From assembly GCA_016795365.1 (NCBI GenBank), contig JAEUHN010000010.1, positions 1 through 57,869 of the forward strand: DNA of 57,869 bases, read 5' to 3'. Positions 36,447 through 45,151 of this stretch are shown in pieces (within the stretch, counting starts at the first letter, position 1; every line of letters starts with the position of its first letter). The notes below the pieces were generated by a model. It had not been told where the DNA came from and made no database searches. It was given only the letters and a program-made list of their open reading frames with translations. The stretch is from Verrucomicrobiaceae bacterium. GTDB taxonomy: Bacteria; Verrucomicrobiota; Verrucomicrobiia; Verrucomicrobiales; Verrucomicrobiaceae. A program made the position numbers and the translations under genes.

Positions 36447-36794
36447 CTACGCCTCCGCTTCGACCTGTTCCACGGCGTTGTCGAGAGCCTGTTGGTAGGC
36501 GGGGTTATGGAAGTATTTCTCTCCCACATCCAGGCAGCGGATCAGCGTCTGCACGGCCTGCCCTGGCAGGTTGCGAATGTGCAGCTTCTCGCGCAGGTCT
36601 TCACGACTGTAATCCTTGAGTAACGCCGCGATGCTGGCATTGAAGAACGGCGACATGTGCAGGCGCGTTCCCTCGAAGTCCACCGTCACAGGATCACTAT
36701 TCACCAGCGCAGGGCGAAGGCGCGCGAGCAGTGCTTCGCCGTCTTCATACGTGATGCACAGTTCGTCAACGATGTCGGCTACTTGGATTGTCAT
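36447..36794 (-). CDS. STAS-like protein (DUF4325-like)
   Basis: 115 residues. The core 'PVTVDFEGTRLHMSPFFNAS' with the following helix 'IAALLKDYSREDLREKLHIR' matches the STAS-like DUF4325 pattern (hydrophobic strand, 'DF.G', 'S..F.N'). Such proteins are small regulators, often beside signalling or defence genes; no enzymatic residues are known. It heads the three-gene leftward cluster STAS-PIN-antitoxin and faces the ImmA/cyclase operon across a 96-bp divergent promoter region (36795-36890). Confidence 0.7.
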   Translation of the reverse strand: MTIQVADIVDELCITYEDGEALLARLRPALVNSDPVTVDFEGTRLHMSPFFNASIAALLKDYSREDLREKLHIRNLPGQAVQTLIRCLDVGEKYFHNPAYQQALDNAVEQVEAEA

Positions 36795-36890
36795 AGACCC
36801 GGTGCTTGAAGAGATAGCATCCCATTGGAAAGGGACAAATACTCGTTGCGATGTGCATCAGAATGAACACTGATAACGCTGTCAGAAGCT

Positions 36891-37415
36891 ATGGCAGCCG
36901 CCGCACAGACCACACTAGCTGAACCGACTCCGACGAACGCTGCGAAGTCGGCGATCTACAAGTTTGCTAGCCAACTTGCGGAGAAGTTGGGTTATGATTC
37001 TGCTTCGGACTTGGAAGGTATTGTCGGCAGGCTTGGCGGCGAAATTCGCTATACCGATTGGGGGCTGGAAGATGACGGTGGCAGCCTGGAAGTGTGTCCT
37101 GACCAGACTCCAGGCTTCATCATTCGCCTGCACACTTTTGCTGGCAAATTGCGCAACCGTTTCACCATCGCACATGAGTTGGGACACTATTTCCTTCACT
37201 CGGACGGCGGGCAGAAGAGAATGGTCGTTAATCGCGCAGGCTCGGGTCGATTGGAGTGGGAAGCGAACTGGTTTGCGGGCGCATTTCTGCTGCCGGAAGA
37301 ACGCTTCCGCAAAGATTGGGAACGCTACGGCCATTGCGCCACGCGTATCGCCTCGGTTTATAAGGTCTCGGTCGCAGTCGTCGAGATACGCTGCGAAGAA
37401 CTTGGCCTGAAATGA
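36891..37415 (+). CDS. ImmA/IrrE family metallo-endopeptidase
   Basis: 174 residues. Zinc motif 'FTIAHELGHYFLH' (H95, E96, H99) with the downstream third ligand in 'EWEANWFAGAFLLP' (E124), the ImmA/IrrE layout. Family members cleave repressors or are activated under stress and phage induction. There is no N-terminal HTH, unlike many family fusions, so the regulated partner must be separate. Its TGA overlaps the ATG of the next gene by 4 nt (37412-37415). The pairing with a nucleotide cyclase suggests the peptidase is either the effector or the switch of a signalling system. Confidence 0.88.
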   Translation: MAAAAQTTLAEPTPTNAAKSAIYKFASQLAEKLGYDSASDLEGIVGRLGGEIRYTDWGLEDDGGSLEVCPDQTPGFIIRLHTFAGKLRNRFTIAHELGHYFLHSDGGQKRMVVNRAGSGRLEWEANWFAGAFLLPEERFRKDWERYGHCATRIASVYKVSVAVVEIRCEELGLK

Positions 37416-38410
37416 GATTCACCACCCGAATTGATGCGGAGACCTTTGACGAGTTGCTTCGTCCCAAGCTGCGTCTGTTCCTCAGCGTGGACATCGTTGG
37501 TTCAACCAGTTTCAAACATCAGCAAACCAAGGAGCCTGGGCCGCGCTGGGTGTTCTCGTTTCTCAGCTTCTACCAGAGCTTCCACCAGATTCTCGATACA
37601 GCGGTGCTCCCGGCTAAACCTGCGCGCTCCAAGCGCATAGCTTCGTCGGTGAACCTGCCTCTCTTGTGGAAAGCATTGGGCGACGAACTCATCTTTGTCG
37701 TGGAATTGCGCCAACGCCATGAAGCCGCGCATTACCTGTGCGCCTTCCGCCGTGCGCTGCAAGAAACCCAATCCAACTGGTATCAGTCCGCCGAGCGAAT
37801 GCAGTTCAAAGGCACGGCTTGGCTCGCGGGCTTTCCGTTGGGAAATGTCGAGGTGCCGTTTGATGAGATGCCGGATCGCAAGGCTCCTTTGCCCGACTTT
37901 ATCGGACCGCAGATCGACGCCGGGTTTCGCCTCAAGGAACATGCGACCCCAAGAAAAATCGTTCTCTCCGCAGACCTCGCCTACCTGTTAGTGAAGGCTG
38001 GCAGCCCCGGCATGGACTTGTTCTTTGATGGCGATCAATCCCTCAAAGGCATTCTCCACGGCAAACCCTATCCGCTCATCTGGCTTGATGGCGATGTGCG
38101 CAACGGTGCCTCAAAGACGCCCTCTCTCCAGCAGCACAAAGACAAACTGCTCGGACGCAAGCGCGCCACACCAAAGCTCCTGTCCTGCTATCTCGAAGCC
38201 TGGCTCACGGAGTCTCGCGCGGAAGTGCCCAAGCCCTTCATCGCCACGGACCCCTTCGGGGACCTGCGCCCGCCACACGATTACGCTCAACGCCTCAACG
38301 CTTGGAAAGCCACCATGCGCAGCAACTTCCTCTTCCTGGAAAAGCCGGACGAGAAAGACAAAGGACTCCGCCACTTGCCCAAGAGTGTCCTGCGTCTGCT
38401 CGATCTCTAA
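37412..38410 (+). CDS. Class III nucleotide cyclase-like protein (Pycsar PycC-like candidate)
   Basis: 332 residues. Class III cyclase features: 'RLFLSVDIVGSTSF' (metal D27), 'LLWKALGDELIFVV' (K87, metal D91) and 'PDFIGPQIDAGFRLKEHA' (D162, R173). Aligned to mammalian adenylyl cyclase C2, K87 and D162 match the purine-reading Lys/Asp pair, R173 the transition-state Arg, while the catalytic Asn is replaced by D169. The C-terminal 130 residues are unassigned. No signal peptide, membrane helix or sensor domain is seen, so it is a soluble stand-alone cyclase. Island location, soluble form and partner gene recall Pycsar phage-defence cyclases, but the product and effector are unproven. Confidence 0.75.
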   Translation: MRFTTRIDAETFDELLRPKLRLFLSVDIVGSTSFKHQQTKEPGPRWVFSFLSFYQSFHQILDTAVLPAKPARSKRIASSVNLPLLWKALGDELIFVVELRQRHEAAHYLCAFRRALQETQSNWYQSAERMQFKGTAWLAGFPLGNVEVPFDEMPDRKAPLPDFIGPQIDAGFRLKEHATPRKIVLSADLAYLLVKAGSPGMDLFFDGDQSLKGILHGKPYPLIWLDGDVRNGASKTPSLQQHKDKLLGRKRATPKLLSCYLEAWLTESRAEVPKPFIATDPFGDLRPPHDYAQRLNAWKATMRSNFLFLEKPDEKDKGLRHLPKSVLRLLDL

Positions 38411-38414
38411 TCCA

Positions 38415-39614
38415 TCACAACTCCCCACGAAACGCCTTCGCCAGCAGCGCGGGGGTGAAGGCGGCGAGTTCGGCTTCGGTCTCGGTTTGCAGGCGGCGCA
38501 GCTCGGCGTGTTTGATGAGGATGGAGTTTAGCAGGTGGGTGATGCGCTCTTGTTCCTCAAGCTGCGGCACGCGGAAACGGAAGGCGCGCAATGCTGCTTG
38601 GTTGATCTTGGGCATCGCGTTTCGATCCGACTTCTCCACGGCGTAGTCGCTGAACGTGGGGGCGAGGAGCAAGAACTTCAGGAACTCCCGGCTGATGCGT
38701 GCAGGGTTGGGTTGCAGCGCATACATGTCTGCGCTGCAAAGCCCGGAATAATCAGGCGTGCAGACTTTGCGGAGCGCGGGACGAATCTTGGAATAGACAA
38801 CATGCTCCGGCGTGAACCGGTATTTGCCGCTCTTCATTTTCAATTCGGCCACTGAGACACGCTCGCCGATGATGCGCCCCGTCCCAACTTCAACGTGTTC
38901 GGGGCCGAGATAGGGCAATCCGCTGAATTCGGGATCAAGCGGACTTACCTGACCGCTCACGATCTCGAACAATTCGTCGGCACCGTATTCGCTCCAGTCC
39001 TCTGTCTCTTCATCGCCAAAAGAGATCGCAAGCGCACGCTGGAAAACCATGTCGGCCTCAGAAAAGGCTTCATTGCGGGCTTGGCGGGCTTTTTCGAGAC
39101 GGCTCGTCAGCGTTTCGATTCGTGCCACAAGTCGTCGTTGCTCCGTCTTTGATTTCGGAAAGGGAAGTCGCAGCGCGGCGAGTTTAGAGCCGCTCATGTT
39201 AGGCCGGTTGCCGTCGTCAATGCCACCAAACACGGAAGCCCAATAGCCAGAGCTTTGGAAATACCACCAGACGTATTCGGGCAGGACGCGTGTGCCGGGA
39301 CGAATACGGATCAAATACGAAGCGAACACCGATTCCGGTGGATTGTGGACGAGATAACTTTTGCCAGTGGTCGCGCCAGTGCGTGCGAAAAGAATGTCAC
39401 CATCCGCGAGGCGATACTTGGAGGTCTCATCACACGGGCAAAACGGAACAGAATCCCAATTCACGTCGCCTTCTTGAATGTCCGTAATGCGAAGAAACTT
39501 GGGGCCAACCGCATCATGCCTGGCCGATTCGGTGTAGCCATATTGGGGCTGTCCACACAGTTCTTTGACAGTCGCACATTCCCAACCGTCTGGCAGGTCC
39601 TCAGCGTCCATCAT
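38415..39614 (-). CDS. hsdS: Type I restriction-modification specificity subunit HsdS
   Basis: 399 residues with two target-recognition halves. TRD1 starts 'DLPDGWECATVKELCGQPQY' and ends in the conserved helix 'SKTEQRRLVARIETLTSRLE'; TRD2 starts 'SEYGADELFEIVSGQVSP' and ends 'LEEQERITHLLNSILIKHAE'. Each TRD reads half of a bipartite DNA site. It overlaps hsdM by 4 nt (ATGATG, with the hsdM TGA at 39613-39611); ATG 39611 is an alternative start. It is the last gene of the hsdRMS operon and converges on the cyclase gene with a 4-bp gap. Confidence 0.93.
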   Translation of the reverse strand: MMDAEDLPDGWECATVKELCGQPQYGYTESARHDAVGPKFLRITDIQEGDVNWDSVPFCPCDETSKYRLADGDILFARTGATTGKSYLVHNPPESVFASYLIRIRPGTRVLPEYVWWYFQSSGYWASVFGGIDDGNRPNMSGSKLAALRLPFPKSKTEQRRLVARIETLTSRLEKARQARNEAFSEADMVFQRALAISFGDEETEDWSEYGADELFEIVSGQVSPLDPEFSGLPYLGPEHVEVGTGRIIGERVSVAELKMKSGKYRFTPEHVVYSKIRPALRKVCTPDYSGLCSADMYALQPNPARISREFLKFLLLAPTFSDYAVEKSDRNAMPKINQAALRAFRFRVPQLEEQERITHLLNSILIKHAELRRLQTETEAELAAFTPALLAKAFRGEL

Positions 39615-41146
39615 TCCGCCTCCGCCGTCACAAGTTTGCGCATCTCCTCGACGATTTCCAAAATCCGCCGTTCCTTCTCTGCCACACTGGCGAGGATGTC
39701 TTCTGGCTCGGCGTGCTCGATCTTCTCGGGTTCGACAAGGCCGAGGCTGGCAAGGGTGAGGTTGTAGCCGTTGTCGATGATGCGTTGCGCGGGCACCTGC
39801 CAAGCGGTGCCGTCGGAGGTTTCGCGCTGCGGCCATTTGGCGAGGAGGTCGGGAAAGTCGTTGCGGAACTGCGGGCCGAACTTGCGGGCTTTCTTCAAGG
39901 AAGAGCCATCACCAACGACGTTGTAGAACCACACGCTTTCGGTGGGGCGTCCAGTCTTCTGGAAGATGAGGAAGCAGGTGGGGTTCGGCGTGTAAGGCTC
40001 GAACATGCCTTTCGGCAGCGTGACCACGGCTTGCAGGTCGCACTCGGCCAGGAGTCGCTTCTTCACTTCCAGATGGGAGTTCGTGTCGCCAAAGAGGATG
40101 CCATTCGGCAGCACGATGCCTGCACGTCCACCGGGGCGCAGGCTGCGCAGCGCTGCGGCGAGGAAGAGGACATACTTCTCGCCCTTTTCCACACGCAGCG
40201 AGCGCTTGGGCGATTGTGCCGCGCCGGAGAAGGGCGGGTTTTCCAGGATGTAATCGAATTGCACCTCGTCCCATTTGTCCTCGCTGCCGCCGATGCTGTC
40301 GCGGCGCACGATGGGGCTGTGGTCGAAGCCGTGCAGCAGCGCATTCATCGCGCTCATGCGCACGAAGGTCTGCTCGCCATCAAAGCCATGCAGCGTGCCC
40401 TTTTGCAGGAACTCCCATTGGCTCGGCGTGAGCTTGTCGCCGTAGCCGCGCTTCACCGTCTGGCCTCCGGGCACGGCAACTTCTCGAATGAACTCGGGAG
40501 AGGAGTTCGCGAGCAGGATGCGATCCCAGGCACCGATCAAGAATCCGCCCGTGCCGCAGGCGGAGTCACAGACGGTGCCGCCAATCTGCGGATCAACCAT
40601 CTCGACAATCACGCGGATGAGATGACGCGGCGTGCGGAACTGCGCGGAACCTTTCTGCTGGCCGAGCACGCTGGAAAGCATCTCAAACAAGTCGCCCTTC
40701 ACATCCGTGTCCGCGCTGAGCAGATGCACCGGACTGAGAATGTCCACCACCTGCCGCAAGGTGGCACCATTCGGAATCACAATGCGTGCATCCTCAAAGA
40801 TGGCACGAGCACCGGGTGAGAGCACGGGATGGAAGGCGAGCCGTGGCAGCAAGTCGCGCAGCGTGCGCAGCATCCGCTCGTTGTCCGGGTCGGAGGTGAG
40901 GACACTCCAGCGAAGCTTCGAGAAGTTGGTTTGCTCGCCTTCCTTGTCGTAGCCCTCCAGGTGCAGCGGCACGAAGATTTCTTTCCGTCCCGGCCCCGCC
41001 AGCGTCTCGCTCTCCATCTCCTCCATCATCTTCAGGAAGATCACATAAGCCACCTGCTCAACGTAAGTGAGCGGGTTCGTGACGTTGGCGGCGTAGAGGA
41101 CGTTGTTGAGGCGTTTGAAGAGGTTCTGAAGGGCGGTGGAATCCAT
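39611..41146 (-). CDS. hsdM: Type I restriction-modification N6-adenine methyltransferase HsdM
   Basis: 511 residues. N-terminal HsdM bundle ('LQNLFKRLNNVLYAANVTNP'), SAM site 'CDSACGTGGFLIGAWD' and catalytic 'YILENPPFSGAA' (NPPF). The C-terminal helices ('LASVAEKERRILEIVEEMRK') form the contact to HsdS. It methylates adenines within the site defined by HsdS. Position: 10 bp after hsdR, overlapping hsdS. Confidence 0.96.
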   Translation of the reverse strand: MDSTALQNLFKRLNNVLYAANVTNPLTYVEQVAYVIFLKMMEEMESETLAGPGRKEIFVPLHLEGYDKEGEQTNFSKLRWSVLTSDPDNERMLRTLRDLLPRLAFHPVLSPGARAIFEDARIVIPNGATLRQVVDILSPVHLLSADTDVKGDLFEMLSSVLGQQKGSAQFRTPRHLIRVIVEMVDPQIGGTVCDSACGTGGFLIGAWDRILLANSSPEFIREVAVPGGQTVKRGYGDKLTPSQWEFLQKGTLHGFDGEQTFVRMSAMNALLHGFDHSPIVRRDSIGGSEDKWDEVQFDYILENPPFSGAAQSPKRSLRVEKGEKYVLFLAAALRSLRPGGRAGIVLPNGILFGDTNSHLEVKKRLLAECDLQAVVTLPKGMFEPYTPNPTCFLIFQKTGRPTESVWFYNVVGDGSSLKKARKFGPQFRNDFPDLLAKWPQRETSDGTAWQVPAQRIIDNGYNLTLASLGLVEPEKIEHAEPEDILASVAEKERRILEIVEEMRKLVTAEAE

Positions 41147-41156
41147 GAATCAGGGG

Positions 41157-43514
41157 TCAGGCAGCTTTGACGATGGCATCTAGTTCGGTGAGCACGGTCT
41201 GCAAGCCCTCACGTCCAAACAAGCTCTCAGCACGCACACGGCCACCAAGGAAGGTGAACGGTGGCCTTGTGAAGAGAGTAGGCGTAAGATCAAGGAAGCG
41301 GTTCTCGGTGAGCGCGGAGAGAACGACATTGCGGAGGAGTTCGAGCAGGCGGCCTTGCTCGGGTTTGTCAGCGTTGCTGTGTTCTGCAAGCCAGGCATTG
41401 AAAGCGCGCTCGACGCGTTCCTCACGCGTGGGCAGCTTGATCAAGCCAAGCGCGGCGCGGATGAAGTCGGTGAGCGAGCCGGTGGGCTGGTCGAAGGCTT
41501 TGCGTAGCGCGGTTTCGTCGAAGTAGAACTGCGGACTGTTCAGCGTGTGGCGCAGGTCGTCCCACTCCTCATCGCTGAGCGGTTGACCGCTGAGCACCTT
41601 TTCAACGGCGGGATGCGTGCGCTGCAAGATGGCGATGCGCTCGCGGAAGTGGTCCTGATACTCGCGCCGGTCGATGGCGAGTCCTTCGGGGCCGACGATG
41701 ATCATTTCACGGCGGCGAAACTCGTCGGTGAGTTCGCCTTCTTTGATCGTGGTGAACTCACGCGGCGGTGGAGGTGGGGGCGGTGGCGGCGGGTCCACGA
41801 TGTCGCCCCCTCCGTCATCGTCATCGTCTCCCGGCTCATCCGGTCGCCTGCCGACGGGCCGGGGCCGATGGTATTGCTGCCCTGGATCATTGAAGCGGGC
41901 GTGGTTGTTGACGAAATCGTAAATCAGAAAGCTCGTCTTCCCGATGCGCGGACAGAGGCGACTGCCACGCCCGCGCATCTGCGCATACTTCAGCGCGGAT
42001 GAGGTCGGGCGAAGCATCACGAGGTTTTCGACTTCCTTGTGATTGTAGCCCGTGTCGAGCATGTCCACCGAAACGGCGATGATGGGCAGCGGATCGAACT
42101 TGAAGGCGTCAATGACGGGCTTCGGGTTGTTGTTGTTCGAGTAGCAAGTGATGGTCTGCGCGAAACGCTCGCGCACTTCACCGGGCGAGCGGTTCGTCTG
42201 CTGTGCGATGCGCAGGCACGCGGCATCGGGAAGGAGCTTGTTGAACAAACGGGCGAGGATGTCAGCTTGCCTCTGCCCAACGGCAAACACGATGGTCTTG
42301 CGCGGGTGCGACTGGTCGCGCTCTTCCTCAACGCGGAAGTATTCGTCGATGATGAGCTTCAGACGATCTTCGGATTCAATGAGCTTGCCCCAGTCTGCAA
42401 AGCCGTAGTCTTCGTCCTCCCAATTAACGCCATCGAAGGTAAGTCGCGTCTCCGCGACATAGATACGGTAGTCCGCGAGGAACTTGTCCGCGATGCCTTC
42501 CTGAATCGTGTAGCCAAAGGTGGGCCGTCCTTCTTCGCGCGCACTGTCCCAGCAATCGAAGAACATGTAAGTGCTGCGCACGAGCTGGCGCTCATGATGG
42601 CTCACCCAACGAAGTTCACCGGGGTTCGGTGTGGCCGTGAGGCCGATGTGGATCGCGTCGAAGTGGCCGAGTGTGGCGCGGTGAGTGTTGTAGATGCTGC
42701 GGTGACACTCGTCGGTAATGACGAGATCGAAGTAGGCATGGCCAAAACCGCCCGCTCCAAGCTGGCTTGCGATGGTGTCGAGCGTGCCGACGACGACTTG
42801 GCCCTCAAGGCTGCGCTTGCCGCCGTAGAGCAGCGTCACGGGATAGTCGCGCAGGTAGTCTTTGAAGTCCTCCTCGGCCTGTCGCGCAAGTTCGATGCGA
42901 TCCGCGAGAAACAACACACGCGAGATGATGCCCGCCTGAAACCAGCGCTTGATCAGGAGCGCGATGGTCATCGTCTTGCCGGTGCCGGTCGCCATCTCGA
43001 ACAACATTCGTCGGCGACCAGCGATCAAGGCTTCGTCGGCTGTCTCCAGGCACTTGATTTGATACGGGCGCGTCTCGCAATCGTCACCCTGCGAGCGAAA
43101 CCGGCGCGGAATGGGAACGGCCTTCAGTGAAGTCTGAAAATCACCGAGGCGATGCTGACGCAGATTGGCCCGGCGCTCCAGGTCGGCAGGCGTGGGCAGA
43201 CCCACAATGGGGCGCGCATCCCCGGAATCGTAGTCCCAGAAGTAGTGCTCGCGCCCATTGCTCAAGATCACGAACGGCGCGCCCAACTCGACGGCGTAGG
43301 CTTTGGCCTGACCTTTGGCTGAGTAAGGATCAACGCTGAACCGCTTAGCCTCGACAATGCACAAGGGCTGCGTGCGCTGGTTCTTCAGCAAGTAATCAGC
43401 GCGACCATCAGCCGAGGCTTGTTCCGTCGAAACCTGCGCCGGGTTCTCAATGTCCCAGCCCACCTCTCGCAAGAGGCGGTCAATGACGATGCGAGCGGAG
43501 GCTTCGGAGGGCAT
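41157..43514 (-). CDS. hsdR: Type I restriction endonuclease subunit HsdR (EcoEI-like)
   Basis: 785 residues. N-terminal PD-(D/E)xK nuclease: D40 in 'DGRADYLL', E55/K57 in 'CIVEAKRF', Q69 in 'KGQAKAYA'. Helicase motor: Walker A 'EMATGTGKTMTIALL', DExH box 'VITDECHRSIYNTH', 'IGLTATP', and motif VI-like 'QMRGRGSRLCPRIGKT'. A run of ten or so prolines (about residue 580) links the motor to the C-terminal HsdR domain. It translocates DNA and cleaves unmodified DNA. The G-rich complement of the proline run (about 41763-41792) is low-complexity. Confidence 0.95.
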   Translation of the reverse strand: MPSEASARIVIDRLLREVGWDIENPAQVSTEQASADGRADYLLKNQRTQPLCIVEAKRFSVDPYSAKGQAKAYAVELGAPFVILSNGREHYFWDYDSGDARPIVGLPTPADLERRANLRQHRLGDFQTSLKAVPIPRRFRSQGDDCETRPYQIKCLETADEALIAGRRRMLFEMATGTGKTMTIALLIKRWFQAGIISRVLFLADRIELARQAEEDFKDYLRDYPVTLLYGGKRSLEGQVVVGTLDTIASQLGAGGFGHAYFDLVITDECHRSIYNTHRATLGHFDAIHIGLTATPNPGELRWVSHHERQLVRSTYMFFDCWDSAREEGRPTFGYTIQEGIADKFLADYRIYVAETRLTFDGVNWEDEDYGFADWGKLIESEDRLKLIIDEYFRVEEERDQSHPRKTIVFAVGQRQADILARLFNKLLPDAACLRIAQQTNRSPGEVRERFAQTITCYSNNNNPKPVIDAFKFDPLPIIAVSVDMLDTGYNHKEVENLVMLRPTSSALKYAQMRGRGSRLCPRIGKTSFLIYDFVNNHARFNDPGQQYHRPRPVGRRPDEPGDDDDDGGGDIVDPPPPPPPPPPREFTTIKEGELTDEFRRREMIIVGPEGLAIDRREYQDHFRERIAILQRTHPAVEKVLSGQPLSDEEWDDLRHTLNSPQFYFDETALRKAFDQPTGSLTDFIRAALGLIKLPTREERVERAFNAWLAEHSNADKPEQGRLLELLRNVVLSALTENRFLDLTPTLFTRPPFTFLGGRVRAESLFGREGLQTVLTELDAIVKAA

Positions 43515-43578
43515 GAGGCAGGAGGTTCTTTACGATTAACACAGGGAAAGCCTCATCGGCAACAACCGGACACATTTA

Positions 43579-44865
43579 TCACAGCGGCAGAAGCCACCGG
43601 AAACGAGACCCAATCGCTGGTTTGCCGAACTTTCTGCGAGTGCCCTTCAGAGTCTCTAAGATGACCCCCTTTTTTTCGAGATAGCGAAGGATGCGCCAAG
43701 CCTGCGTGTCCAGCATTCCCAGCCGGGTGCCGAGTTGATTGCATGGTAAGAAGAAATTCGGCGGTGGCATCGTGGGTTCGGATTCGCACGCGGCGAGCGA
43801 GTGGCAGATGCGAAATGCTGCGGTGTGCTCATCGTTGGGGAGTGCCTGATAGATGGCTGCCGCCTCCGCCCCCAGCTTCTTTTTTTCATAGCGAGATAGG
43901 CAGCCACTCAGCGCAGACTCCGCCTCGCGCATCCACTGCTCACGAGGGTAGTCGGCAAACAACTCCCTGCGTTCCTGATGGTAGAACTCAGCGAAGCTGA
44001 GCACGTAACGCGGCAGCACGACGCAGAACGTGCTCGCGACGAGTTCCACCAGTGCACCATTTCGCAAACCGCGCGACGGCGTGCCGAGTTTTCGCCGCAC
44101 ATGCTGGTCGTAGATGGGCAGCAAGGCCGGAAAGTCCTGAAACAATTCGCAGGTGTTATGTAGAATGCAGGATGCAGATAGAGATGTAGAAGAGAGAAAT
44201 GGAGAAGAATTCTTCGTCGGTGTCTGCGCCGGTTTTACCAAACGAGCCTGCGGCGTTGGCGGGGTCGGGATCGAAATCGGCACTGCTTCGGGGTTCACTC
44301 GCAGGTCGGGGTCGAAGCTGACAAAGCAGAGCCGGGACGGGTCTGAGCACTTCGGGTCAATGGTGAGCCCGTAGGTTGTGGCGAGGTATTGCTGCGCGGC
44401 ACCGAATGACAACTTGTGCTTTTCCAAGTCGGACGGAATGCAGATGATGCCTTTGACTCCATTGGCCCCTGGGGACAGCCAGGCCGCCAGAACGTGCGGA
44501 TCGCCTCCGAGGCGGTCGCGGATCATCGCGGCGTTGTCCTCGCCTACGCCGTCCACGTCGATCTGCATGAGGCCGGTGTGCGTAGCGATGTCGGCGGTTC
44601 TATGTCCTCCGGTGGCGGTCGTTGCCGAGAGCATGAAGCACGGCAGTCTGAGCTTCGCGGCATGGTAGGCATCGGATTGGTAAGGCACACGGCGAAGCGC
44701 GTTCACCTGATGCGCCCAAGTTCCTGAGCGCGTGCCCTTGATGATCTGCGACAGAGCGACGTTGACGCCTCCAGACTTTGCCCGGCAGTGCGTGAAGAAC
44801 GCCACTTTCGTTTCGGTGAGGGCTGGCGGATTCATTGTCAATCCCTTGGTGACTGGTTCGGACAT
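43579..44865 (-). CDS. BT4734/VirE_N-like protein (replication-module type)
   Basis: 428 residues. N-terminal features of the BT4734/BF3469 (VirE N-terminal) family: 'KVAFFTHCRAKSGGVNVALS', 'GLMQIDVDGVG', 'GVKGIICIPS' and 'DPKCSDPSRLCFVSFDPDL'. This N-terminal fold has been linked to primase-polymerase-like domains and often sits on mobile elements. The C-terminal 60 residues look like a winged helix ('LGTRLGMLDTQAWRILRYLE'). There is no helicase domain. ATG 44865 overlaps the stop of the Xis-like gene by 1 nt (TGATG); an internal ATG at 44835 is also possible. It probably supports element replication or its control. Confidence 0.68.
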   Translation of the reverse strand: MSEPVTKGLTMNPPALTETKVAFFTHCRAKSGGVNVALSQIIKGTRSGTWAHQVNALRRVPYQSDAYHAAKLRLPCFMLSATTATGGHRTADIATHTGLMQIDVDGVGEDNAAMIRDRLGGDPHVLAAWLSPGANGVKGIICIPSDLEKHKLSFGAAQQYLATTYGLTIDPKCSDPSRLCFVSFDPDLRVNPEAVPISIPTPPTPQARLVKPAQTPTKNSSPFLSSTSLSASCILHNTCELFQDFPALLPIYDQHVRRKLGTPSRGLRNGALVELVASTFCVVLPRYVLSFAEFYHQERRELFADYPREQWMREAESALSGCLSRYEKKKLGAEAAAIYQALPNDEHTAAFRICHSLAACESEPTMPPPNFFLPCNQLGTRLGMLDTQAWRILRYLEKKGVILETLKGTRRKFGKPAIGSRFRWLLPL

Positions 44866-45059
44866 CAAGCGCGCCCGGCTTCCTCGAATCGCTGAAGCTC
44901 ATCCGCACTCACACGGACGACGCGCCCTAGACGAACGGCACGCAATCGCCCCTCGCGCAGCCAGCGCCGCACGGAAACTTCATGCACTTGATGACGCTCG
45001 CTGATCTGCCGCACTGTGTAGAAGGTCGGCCCTGCAATGGTGTTGGTTTGATTGCTCAT
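44865..45059 (-). CDS. Xis-like MerR-type helix-turn-helix protein
   Basis: 64 residues, essentially one winged-HTH: 'FYTVRQISERHQVHEVSVRR' followed by 'WLREGRLRAVRLGRVVRVSA' and 'DELQRFEEAG', the excisionase/MerR-like pattern (helix, turn, helix, beta wing). Such proteins bend att-site DNA for excision or repress promoters. Directly upstream of and coupled to the BT4734-like gene. Likely the island excisionase, by context. Confidence 0.85.
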   Translation of the reverse strand: MSNQTNTIAGPTFYTVRQISERHQVHEVSVRRWLREGRLRAVRLGRVVRVSADELQRFEEAGRA

Positions 45060-45125
45060 GCGGCCTCATAGTCTTTGAAGCCGCGTTGTGTGCCAACCAG
45101 TGCTGTCTTGTTACATGGTGATTCA

Positions 45126-45151
45126 GTTCAAGATGGTTCACCATCTTGAAC
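45126..45151. repeat. Perfect palindromic hairpin at the end of the zinc-ribbon gene
   Basis: GTTCAAGATGG (45126-45136) and CCATCTTGAAC (45141-45151) are exact reverse complements with a 4-nt TTCA loop. It spans the last codons and stop (45128) of the zinc-ribbon gene and ends 67 bp before the Xis-like start. No T-run follows. It could be a terminator-like or RNA-stability hairpin, or an operator for the Xis-like protein. Confidence 0.7.

Noticed and set aside
41763..41792. GGT/GGC-rich tract as a possible microsatellite or structured DNA element
   Set aside because: It is explained as the complement of the polyproline linker in HsdR.
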